In this document: one piece after another, positions 1 through 6,470 of the stretch | Position numbering within the stretch: the stretch's first letter is position 1 | How the letters are laid out: every line of letters begins with the position of its first letter | Position numbers and translations under genes: made by a program | Source: Thiotrichales bacterium | Lineage (GTDB): Bacteria; Pseudomonadota; Gammaproteobacteria; J044 | Assembly: GCA_024762895.1 (NCBI GenBank) | Contig: JANTGN010000102.1 | Location: 1-8,878 of the forward strand | Direction of reading: 5' to 3' | DNA length: 8,878 bases | The notes under the pieces: model-generated | The model's input: the letters and a program-made list of their open reading frames with translations, nothing else | Told to the model about the DNA's origin: nothing | The model's database searches: none

Positions 1-30
1 GATTGCGAATAAACGAACCACAACAACACC

Positions 31-36
31 GAGGAG
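31..36 (+). promoter_or_regulatory. Ribosome binding site of the rhodanese-like gene
   Basis: GAGGAG lies nine bases before the ATG at 46. It supports that start, although the in-frame ATG at 52 (Met3) would also be within reach. The rest of bases 1-45 is an untranslated leader or the tail of something upstream. No promoter can be recognised in the short stretch available. Confidence 0.7.
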
Positions 37-45
37 TACTACTGT

Positions 46-699
46 ATGAAAATGACTCAAATCATCACCAGCAGCCTGGTTGCGGCCGGTCTGGCCTTCA
101 GTTCAGCCGCCATGGCGGGCAAGCCGGTCAAGATTACGCCCGATATGATGGATGCCAAGATCACCATTAATGGCAAAACCCATACCATTAGCCGTAATCA
201 GGATAATAAAAACACCATTAATCCTGCCTTTGCTAAGACCTCACGTCCCTGCCCTCCGTTCTGTATTCAGCCCAGCGTACTGGCACCTGGGGTTGAGACC
301 ATCGCCGAAGTAGAGATGATCGAATACCTTAAAAAGATGAGCGCTGGTGACAAGTCGATCCTTGTGGTCGATTCCCGTACTCCGGACTGGGCTGCCAAGG
401 GTACCATTCCAGGCGCGGTGAATATTCCCTGGACTAAACTGAACCCTGCAAAGGGTGCTGATCCGATCTCCATCGGTGAAATCATGCAGGACCAGTTCAA
501 CGTAACCGAGAGCGAAGGTCTGTGGAACTTCAGCCAGGCCAAGACCCTGGTCATGTTCTGTAATGGGATGTGGTGTGGCCAGTCCCCCAACAACATCAAG
601 AACCTGCTCAAGTTTGGTTATCCCTCCCATAAGATCAAGTGGTATCGCGGTGGCATGCAGGACTGGGAAGTACTGGGACTGTCTACCGTTAAGCCCTAA
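46..699 (+). CDS. Periplasmic rhodanese-like domain protein
   Basis: This 217-residue protein has a clear signal peptide: a short basic start, a hydrophobic core at about residues 6-20, and a probable cleavage after AMA at residue 24. It should therefore act in the periplasm. Residues about 83-215 form a rhodanese domain. Visible marks are LVVDSRTPDW (107-115), the IPGAVNIPW substrate-binding edge (121-129), the active-site loop FCNGMWCGQS (171-180) with probable catalytic Cys172, and the C-terminal WYRGGMQDW (199-207). Rhodaneses transfer sulfane sulfur through a cysteine persulfide, and some instead bind or reduce thiol-containing partners. Unusual are a second cysteine, Cys177, in the active loop and an upstream pair, Cys69 and Cys73, in PCPPFC, which suggest disulfide or metal chemistry. 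The natural substrate is unknown. The gene is followed by its own terminator and faces a sigma-54 activator. Confidence 0.88.
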   Translation: MKMTQIITSSLVAAGLAFSSAAMAGKPVKITPDMMDAKITINGKTHTISRNQDNKNTINPAFAKTSRPCPPFCIQPSVLAPGVETIAEVEMIEYLKKMSAGDKSILVVDSRTPDWAAKGTIPGAVNIPWTKLNPAKGADPISIGEIMQDQFNVTESEGLWNFSQAKTLVMFCNGMWCGQSPNNIKNLLKFGYPSHKIKWYRGGMQDWEVLGLSTVKP

Positions 700-727
700 G
701 AAAGAATAAATTTCCGGCAGTGACTTT

Positions 728-754
728 GCGGCTGAGTTTCAGCCGCTTTTTTTT
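728..754 (+). terminator. Rho-independent terminator after the rhodanese gene
   Basis: A perfect 8-bp stem (GCGGCTGA at 728-735 with TCAGCCGC at 739-746) closes a three-base GTT loop and is followed by eight T residues (747-754). It lies 29 bases after the stop codon, which is typical. The bases on the other side of the stem are not T-rich when read on the minus strand, so it should work in one direction only and not end the convergent regulator transcript. Confidence 0.92.
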
Positions 755-806
755 GCCTGTGAAAAATGAAGCTATCTGCTTACATCAGCAGTATGGTGCT
801 TTGATT

Positions 807-2168
807 TCAGGATTGTTCTCCTCTGAGGCGACGAATATGGCGATACAGTGTTCGCTCACTGACTCCCAGTTCCTGGGCTGCACTACCACGATGGCCATTG
901 TGACGCCCTAGCACATCGATCACCACTTCATCAGTCAGTCTCTGGCGCTTGGACAAGAGGTGCTCAGGTCGGTGAGAGCTGTTTTCCTGGATGATCGTGA
1001 CCGAACCCTGGGTCATACGGACCTCAAGATTCGTTGGAAAGACCAGATGGTCCTGTGCCATCGGTTCACCAGCTGCCAGTATGACGGCACGCTCAAGAAT
1101 ATTCCTTAATTCCCGGATATTGCCGGGGTAGTCATAACCTAACAAACTCTCAATCACATCCGATGACAAAGGTAGCTGGGCATCACCATCGTCCATCATG
1201 CCCAGGAAATATTCCGCCAGGGCGGGGATATCTTCCTTGCGTTCACGTAGCGGCGGCATAAACACCGGAAAGGCGGCCAGGCGATAGTAAAGATCCTGAC
1301 GAAATTGTCCCTGATTGACCATTTCCAAAAGATTACGATTGGTCGCAGCGATCACACGAACATCGACCTTCATGTAATCGGTGCCCCCGAGGCGCCTTAC
1401 TGTACTCATTTCAAGAACGCGCAACAATTTTGTCTGTAATTCAAGGGGAAGCTCACCGATCTCATCAATGAAGAGAGTACCCCCATTCGCAGCCTCAAAG
1501 AGGCCTTGTTTTCGTTTCAGGGCCCCGGTAAAGGCCCCCTTTTCATAACCAAAAAGCTCACTCTCGATCAGATTCTCACCCAGGGCGCCGCAATCGACAA
1601 CGATAAACGGACCGGTATTTCTGGTTGAGTACTGGTGTACGTAATTGGCCACACATTCCTTGCCCACCCCGCTCTCGCCTTCGACCAGAATCGTTGTTTG
1701 TGTCGGCGCTGCGCGATACAGCAGGCTGGTGAGTTTGAGCAGGGCCTTGGACTTTCCCACCAGCACCCTGGGTTGCTCTACCTTCTTATCGGAGTCCTCC
1801 AGATCAACGGGCTCGATAAATGCACCCACATGGGTCACTTCATGACCCTCGGAATAGATCGGTGTCGCCGTGACCTTAACCGGGATATCCTTACCCTTCA
1901 GATTGGGGTGTATGTTAATCAGCTGCACCTGTTGACGATCCAGAAAGGCTCGGTCCAGGGGGCACTCCTGACCGAGCTTGCTACAGGGCACATCGGACTG
2001 GTGTTCTACACGATGGCAACATTGTCCCAGCACCTGATCCAGAGACTGGCCAAACTGCTTGCAATAACTCTGATTAGCCGCAACGATCTCGTAGTTTTCA
2101 TCGATAATGGCGTAGGGCCGAGGAATACCTTCCAGCATCGCCTGGGTGGGCAGGACCGTCTTTGTCAT
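807..2168 (-). CDS. Sigma-54-dependent transcriptional activator with PAS sensor
   Basis: This 453-residue protein is a bacterial enhancer-binding protein that uses ATP hydrolysis to open sigma-54 RNA polymerase promoters. Residues about 8-120 form a PAS-type sensor (AIIDENYEIVAANQSY at 20-35). It carries five cysteines (36, 50, 51, 62, 69) and two nearby histidines (52, 56). The AAA+ domain (about 135-365) has Walker A GESGVGKE (164-171), the sigma-54-contacting GAFTGA loop (211-216), Walker B TLFIDEI (231-237), sensor I VIAATNRN (272-279), an arginine-finger region FRQDLYYRL (289-297) and YPGNIREL (347-354). A Fis-type helix-turn-helix closes the protein (about 409-449, AAQELGVSERTLYRHI). 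All catalytic motifs look intact. There is no receiver domain, so it is probably controlled by direct sensing, not phosphorylation. The start is the ATG at 2168, and no clear Shine-Dalgarno precedes it. Its targets and signal are not shown by the sequence. Confidence 0.93.
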   Translation of the reverse strand: MTKTVLPTQAMLEGIPRPYAIIDENYEIVAANQSYCKQFGQSLDQVLGQCCHRVEHQSDVPCSKLGQECPLDRAFLDRQQVQLINIHPNLKGKDIPVKVTATPIYSEGHEVTHVGAFIEPVDLEDSDKKVEQPRVLVGKSKALLKLTSLLYRAAPTQTTILVEGESGVGKECVANYVHQYSTRNTGPFIVVDCGALGENLIESELFGYEKGAFTGALKRKQGLFEAANGGTLFIDEIGELPLELQTKLLRVLEMSTVRRLGGTDYMKVDVRVIAATNRNLLEMVNQGQFRQDLYYRLAAFPVFMPPLRERKEDIPALAEYFLGMMDDGDAQLPLSSDVIESLLGYDYPGNIRELRNILERAVILAAGEPMAQDHLVFPTNLEVRMTQGSVTIIQENSSHRPEHLLSKRQRLTDEVVIDVLGRHNGHRGSAAQELGVSERTLYRHIRRLRGEQS

Positions 2169-2206
2169 ACTATTTTGTCTTATATGGCAGTTTTGTCAGT
2201 ACATTA

Positions 2207-2234
2207 ACTTTATACCGCTGTTGTCCCCTGTCAA
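2207..2234 (-). promoter_or_regulatory. Candidate sigma-70 promoter for the sigma-54 activator gene
   Basis: Read on the minus strand, a perfect -35 hexamer TTGACA (2234 to 2229) is followed after 16 bases by TAAAGT (2212 to 2207). A better-matching TATAAA (2214 to 2209) overlaps this but sits only 14 bases away. Transcription would start near 2200, leaving a leader of about 30 bases before the ATG at 2168. The -35 box lies inside the CTGTCAAGACAG palindrome, so a protein bound there would block this promoter. The call rests on hexamer matching alone. Confidence 0.38.
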
Positions 2235-2239
2235 GACAG
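2228..2239. repeat. Short palindrome, possible operator
   Basis: CTGTC (2228-2232) and GACAG (2235-2239) form an inverted repeat around a central AA. It ends one base before the annotated mfd ATG and overlaps the -35 box of the divergent regulator promoter. A dimeric regulator could bind here and control one or both genes. The arms are only five bases long, so chance occurrence is possible. Confidence 0.3.
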
Positions 2240-2240
2240 T

Positions 2241-5200
2241 ATGGGAAAATACCCCGCTTTTGACTCGACAGGCCCGCTAGTGTCCAAACCGCATATCAGT
2301 CCCCTGAATCCCATCCTGCCGGATAAACGCAGCCCGCTGGTCCGTTGGGGACGGCTTTATGGTGCCAGTCAGAAACTGGCCATCGTCAATGCTGCAGAAA
2401 AATTCAATGGCCTGACCCTGGTCCTGGTGCCGGATAGCCAGATGGCCAGCCAGATCGAGGAGGCCATACGCTTTTTCTCCCGGGACCCGGCCTTAACCGT
2501 ATCCACTCTTCCGGACTGGGAAACCCTTCCCTATGATGTCTTTTCTCCCCACGAAGACATCATTTCCCAGCGGCTTGAGACCTTGCATCAGCTTCCCCAG
2601 GTCAAACAGGGCCTGATGCTGGTCCCTGTACCCACGCTGATGCAGCGCTTAGCACCACGCGATTACATTCAGAAAAACAGCATCCTGTTAAAGACCGGCG
2701 ACAGCCTGGACATTGAAGCCCTGCGAGAAGACCTGAGCGCCAATGGGTATTACTTCGTGCAGCAGGTCATGGAACACGGGGAATTCAGCATTCGAGGCTC
2801 CATCATTGATCTGTTTCCTATGGGTAGCGAATCCCCTTACCGTATTGATTTATTCGATGACGAGATAGAATCCATACGCAGCTTTTCTCCCGAGGATCAG
2901 CGTTCGCGTGAACCCCAGGAGGCCATCAGGATCCTGCCCGCCCATGAGTTTCCACTCGACAATGAGGCCATCAGGGCCTTCAGACATCGATTCAGGGCCC
3001 AGTTTGAAGGCGATCCACAACGATCACCTATCTATAATGAGGTCTCCAACGGAGCAGCCCCTTCCGGCATCGAATATTACCTGCCTCTGTTCTTTCCCCA
3101 GACCGAGACCCTGTTCGACTACCTCCCCGACAGGACCCAGATCATCGAGCTACAGGGGACGCGAGAAGCAGCCCATCATTATCGAGACAATATTGAAGAA
3201 CGCTATGAGCAGCTGCGGCATAACATAGAGCGTCCCCTGCTACCGCCCGATGAGTTATTCCTCACCGAAGATAAACTCGGCGAGGGCCTCAAAACCTACA
3301 CCAGGATTGAACTCCAAAGTTTCGAATTCATGGAGACAGGGCTCGATCAACGGAACTACAGCACCTCTTCGACCCCCAGCATACGTTTCCACCCACGGGC
3401 CGAGTCACCGGCTCAACTCCTGCAGGACTTTATTGCCAGCTATGACGGCAGGGTTTTACTGACCTGTGATTCGACTGGCCGTCGTGAGCATGTGCTCGAG
3501 TTGTTACGCCCCTTTGGCATCACTCCTATCAATATCGATAGCTGGACTCAGTTTGTCGAGACCGATAGCCCCCTGGCCATCACCGTCGCCCCCCTGGAAG
3601 AAGGTTTTATACTCGATGAACCAGCCATAGCGCTACTCACCGAAGGTCAGCTACTGGGCGAGAGGACCCAGCAGACACGGCGAAGACGAAAGGTCACTCG
3701 AGATGCCGACGCCATCGTTCGCGACCTGACCGATCTGCACCCCGGTGCCCCTGTGGTCCATGAAGACCATGGCGTTGGCCGTTATATGGGGCTCAACAAA
3801 CTGGAGGTCAATGGCGTCACGACCGAATTCCTGACAATTGAATATTCCGGTGGCGATAAGCTTTATGTTCCGGTCTCTTCCCTGCACCTGATCAATCGCT
3901 ACACGGGTGCCAGCACCGAGAATGCCCCGCTCCATAAACTGGGCACCGACCACTGGGAAAAGACACGGAGAAAGGCCGCCAAAAAGGCCCATGATGTTGC
4001 TGTAGAGTTACTGGATATCTATGCCCGGCGCGCCGCAAGAAAGGGCCACAGTTACCAGGTTCCAAAGACAGAATATGCGGCCTTTGCAGAGGCCTTTCCC
4101 TTTGAAGAAACGCCCGACCAGGAGAAGGCCATAGACGCGGTCCTTGAAGATCTACGCTCGGACCAGCCAATGGATCGCGTTGTCTGTGGTGATGTGGGGT
4201 TTGGCAAGACCGAAGTGGCCATGCGCGCAGCCGCGGCGGTTACCCTGAGCGGCAAACAGGTGGCCGTACTCGTCCCCACGACCCTGCTGGCTCAGCAACA
4301 CACCCTGAATTTTCAGGATCGGTTTGCCGACTGGCCAGTCCGTATCGAGTCGCTGTCTCGCTTCCGTACCGGTAAGGAACTGGAGGACACCCTGAACAAA
4401 CTCGCCAATGGCCAGGTCGATGTCGTTATCGGTACCCATAAGCTGCTGCAGAAGGACATCCGTTTCAAGGACCTGGGACTGGTCATTATCGATGAGGAAC
4501 ATCGCTTTGGTGTTCGCCACAAGGAACGACTCAAGGCAATGCGTAGCGAGGTCGACATCCTGACCCTCACCGCTACTCCCATTCCACGCACCCTGAACAT
4601 GTCCCTGGCCGGTCTCAGGGACCTGTCTATCATTGCCACTCCACCGGTCCATCGCCATGCCATCAAGACCTTCGTCACCGAATGGAATGGCGATCTGGTG
4701 CAGGAGGCCTGCATGCGTGAATTACGTCGTGGTGGCCAGGTATATTTTCTGCATAACGAGGTCAAGACCATTGAAAAGCAGACCCGCGAGCTGGAACAAC
4801 TGTTACCCGATGCGAAGATACGTTTTGCTCATGGCCAGATGCGCGAAAAAGAACTTGAGCAGATCATGGTCGATTTTTATCATCAGCGATTCAATATCCT
4901 GGTCGCCACCACCATCATCGAAAGCGGTATCGATGTACCCACCGCTAATACCATGCTGATCAATCGGGCCGACAAACTGGGACTGGCACAACTCCACCAG
5001 CTACGTGGACGCGTGGGCCGTTCTCACCACCGTGCCTATGCCTACCTTATTACCCCACCTAAAAAGGCCATGACGGCAGATGCCCTGAAGCGGCTCGAGG
5101 CCATCGAATCCCTGGAAGACCTTGGTGTTGGCTTTACCCTTGCCAGTCATGACCTGGAGATACGTGGGGCGGGTGAATTGCTGGGTGATGAACAGAGCGG

Positions 5201-5753
5201 TCAGATCCATGAGATCGGATTTAGCATGTATAACGAGTTACTGGACCGTGCCGTTAAGGCCCTGAAAGCGGGACAGATCCCCGATGACCGCCTGGATGCC
5301 GCTGCCAGCACAGAGATCGACCTGGGTGTCCCTGCCATGCTGCCGGACGACTATATAATGGATATTCATACGCGGCTTATCCTCTACAAGCGTATTGCTA
5401 ATGCGCCGGACCAGAAGGCCCTGGATGATCTACAGGTCGAACTCATAGATCGTTTCGGGTTGCTGCCAGAACCGGCCAAATGCCTGTTTGCCAATACCGC
5501 TATCAAGTTGCACGCACAGGCACTGGGTGTTCGAAAAATTGAGTTTGGAACCACTGCTGGCAGGATACAATTCACTGATCAGCCCAATATCGATCCCGGC
5601 AAGATGATTCAGCTGATCCAGACCCAGCCCGGATTGTTTAAACTGGATAGCCAGCAACGCCTGCACCTACTGGATGTTCCTGAGAATTTTCAGGAACGTA
5701 TTGAACACATCCACCAATTACTGGACACTTTACGTCTTAAAGAGGCCGCATGA
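2241..5753 (+). CDS. mfd: Transcription-repair coupling factor Mfd
   Basis: Mfd is a cytoplasmic DNA translocase that pushes RNA polymerase off DNA lesions and recruits UvrA to start nucleotide excision repair. The 1170 residues cover the whole family architecture. First comes a UvrB-like N-terminal module (about 20-350, with DWETLPYDVFSPHEDIISQR from about 91). The RNA polymerase-interacting domain follows (about 494-560, VVHEDHGVGRYMGL). The RecG-like SF2 motor has Walker A GDVGFGKT (650-657), DEEH (751-754), TLTATPIPRTLN (about 775-786) and motif VI QLRGRVGRSHH (about 920-930), leading into the TRG region. The C-terminal regulatory domain includes MLPDDYIMDIHTRLILYKRI from about residue 1033. 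Escherichia coli Mfd has 1148 residues. The ATG at 2241 lacks a good ribosome site. A GTG at 2280 would give 1157 residues and an N-terminus nearer the E. coli length. No broken motif is seen. It overlaps the next gene by four bases. Confidence 0.98.
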   Translation: MGKYPAFDSTGPLVSKPHISPLNPILPDKRSPLVRWGRLYGASQKLAIVNAAEKFNGLTLVLVPDSQMASQIEEAIRFFSRDPALTVSTLPDWETLPYDVFSPHEDIISQRLETLHQLPQVKQGLMLVPVPTLMQRLAPRDYIQKNSILLKTGDSLDIEALREDLSANGYYFVQQVMEHGEFSIRGSIIDLFPMGSESPYRIDLFDDEIESIRSFSPEDQRSREPQEAIRILPAHEFPLDNEAIRAFRHRFRAQFEGDPQRSPIYNEVSNGAAPSGIEYYLPLFFPQTETLFDYLPDRTQIIELQGTREAAHHYRDNIEERYEQLRHNIERPLLPPDELFLTEDKLGEGLKTYTRIELQSFEFMETGLDQRNYSTSSTPSIRFHPRAESPAQLLQDFIASYDGRVLLTCDSTGRREHVLELLRPFGITPINIDSWTQFVETDSPLAITVAPLEEGFILDEPAIALLTEGQLLGERTQQTRRRRKVTRDADAIVRDLTDLHPGAPVVHEDHGVGRYMGLNKLEVNGVTTEFLTIEYSGGDKLYVPVSSLHLINRYTGASTENAPLHKLGTDHWEKTRRKAAKKAHDVAVELLDIYARRAARKGHSYQVPKTEYAAFAEAFPFEETPDQEKAIDAVLEDLRSDQPMDRVVCGDVGFGKTEVAMRAAAAVTLSGKQVAVLVPTTLLAQQHTLNFQDRFADWPVRIESLSRFRTGKELEDTLNKLANGQVDVVIGTHKLLQKDIRFKDLGLVIIDEEHRFGVRHKERLKAMRSEVDILTLTATPIPRTLNMSLAGLRDLSIIATPPVHRHAIKTFVTEWNGDLVQEACMRELRRGGQVYFLHNEVKTIEKQTRELEQLLPDAKIRFAHGQMREKELEQIMVDFYHQRFNILVATTIIESGIDVPTANTMLINRADKLGLAQLHQLRGRVGRSHHRAYAYLITPPKKAMTADALKRLEAIESLEDLGVGFTLASHDLEIRGAGELLGDEQSGQIHEIGFSMYNELLDRAVKALKAGQIPDDRLDAAASTEIDLGVPAMLPDDYIMDIHTRLILYKRIANAPDQKALDDLQVELIDRFGLLPEPAKCLFANTAIKLHAQALGVRKIEFGTTAGRIQFTDQPNIDPGKMIQLIQTQPGLFKLDSQQRLHLLDVPENFQERIEHIHQLLDTLRLKEAA

Positions 5754-6460
5754 GTCAATCGATGAAGTACACCCTGAAAATATTGAGTCTATTCCTGATG
5801 GGAATCAGCCAGGTCTATGCCGGCCCCGACTACAAGGTAGAGATGATCATCTTTGCTCAGACGGATGACCAGGCCTTTTTCTCAGAGCACTGGCCACTGC
5901 AGGATGGTCTGAAGGGGGCAGCCGCTACCGACAAGCCAGAGAAAAAGTCCGGTGAATTCCGTTTACTATCCACAGCTGATTTCACACTCAGCCAGGCAAG
6001 CAAGCTACTGGAGAAATCTCCACGTTATGAGGTACTTAGTCACATTGCCTGGCAGCAACCCGGCCTGACGGAGAAAAAGGCCCTGAGTATGGCCATCTCT
6101 GGTGGTAAGGATTACCGTAGCAGCTATCCGGAGCGGATGGAATCACGCTGGGAGGTCAATGATCAGGGCGATATCATCGAGGTGCCTGGGCCCAGGACCC
6201 TGAATGAACTCGATGGGTCGGTTAAACTGGTACTGGGTCGTTATCTGCACATCTATACCGACCTGATCTTTCGTAAGCCCGTGATCGTTGAGCGACTCGA
6301 TGAAGAGACACAGGAGCTGACCGAAACTCAGACCCTGTTTGATATTCCCATTCAGGCGCATCGCCGTATGAGAAGTCGCGAGTTACATTATATCGATCAC
6401 CCCCTGGCGGGTATCCTGATTGAAGTCACGCCTCTGGAAGGCGACAAAGAACCCTCTTGA
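5750..6460 (+). CDS. csiV: CsiV-family periplasmic peptidoglycan-binding protein
   Basis: This 236-residue protein is recognised as CsiV (Pfam family PF10972, from memory). In Vibrio cholerae CsiV binds peptidoglycan in the periplasm and is needed for tolerance of non-canonical D-amino acids. A signal peptide covers residues 1-24, with a hydrophobic core at about 8-22 and likely cleavage after VYA. Family marks are YKVEMIIFAQ at the mature N-terminus (28-37), YEVLSHIAWQQP (about 93-104), the region GSVKLVLGRYLHIYTDLIF (about 157-175) and the C-terminal RMRSRELHYIDHPLAGILI. The ATG at 5750 shares four bases with the mfd stop (ATGA). It has AGAGG at 5741-5745, four bases upstream, which favours it over the ATG at 5762. 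Adjacency to mfd is itself typical. A function identical to that in Vibrio is inferred, not shown. Confidence 0.85.
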   Translation: MSQSMKYTLKILSLFLMGISQVYAGPDYKVEMIIFAQTDDQAFFSEHWPLQDGLKGAAATDKPEKKSGEFRLLSTADFTLSQASKLLEKSPRYEVLSHIAWQQPGLTEKKALSMAISGGKDYRSSYPERMESRWEVNDQGDIIEVPGPRTLNELDGSVKLVLGRYLHIYTDLIFRKPVIVERLDEETQELTETQTLFDIPIQAHRRMRSRELHYIDHPLAGILIEVTPLEGDKEPS

Positions 6461-6470
6461 CGTGCCTTTA

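Larger units (their letters stand above)
2169..2240. promoter_or_regulatory. Divergent intergenic region between the sigma-54 activator and mfd
   Basis: This 72-base AT-richer spacer must hold the control signals of both divergent genes unless mfd starts further in. It contains a candidate promoter on the minus strand, the palindrome CTGTCAAGACAG near the mfd start, and copies of TTTGTC at 2174 and 2192, with a third at 2161 just inside the regulator gene. I see no convincing promoter reading toward mfd. The best is a weak TTGTCC (2221-2226) with GAAAAT (2245-2250) at 18-base spacing, which would only make sense if mfd starts at the GTG at 2280. No -24/-12 sigma-54 element was found here. Confidence 0.5.

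Noticed and set aside
776..791. Hairpin CTGCT/AGCAG as terminator of the sigma-54 activator
   Set aside because: The stem is only five bases with a six-base loop, and on the minus strand the T-run comes about ten bases after the stem. It is too weak to call, so the regulator terminator remains unidentified.
1635..2207. Plus-strand open frame of 190 codons inside the regulator gene
   Set aside because: It lies antisense to the PAS and Walker A coding region of the sigma-54 activator, shows no recognisable domain and has no ribosome site. It is a shadow of the real gene.
2169..2240. Sigma-54 (-24/-12) promoter in the divergent spacer
   Set aside because: TGGCAG at 2185-2190 looks like a -24 half, but no GC follows at the right distance, and the minus strand has no GG-N10-GC match either.
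4152..4771. Long minus-strand open frames within mfd
   Set aside because: They lie antisense to the highly conserved helicase motifs of Mfd and their products have no recognisable motif, so they are by-products of codon bias.
6420..6470. TTG start at 6420 for the arnT-like gene
   Set aside because: It would overlap csiV by 41 bases and add a 17-residue polar extension not expected for ArnT, whose first membrane helix normally follows the start closely. The ATG at 6471 is preferred.
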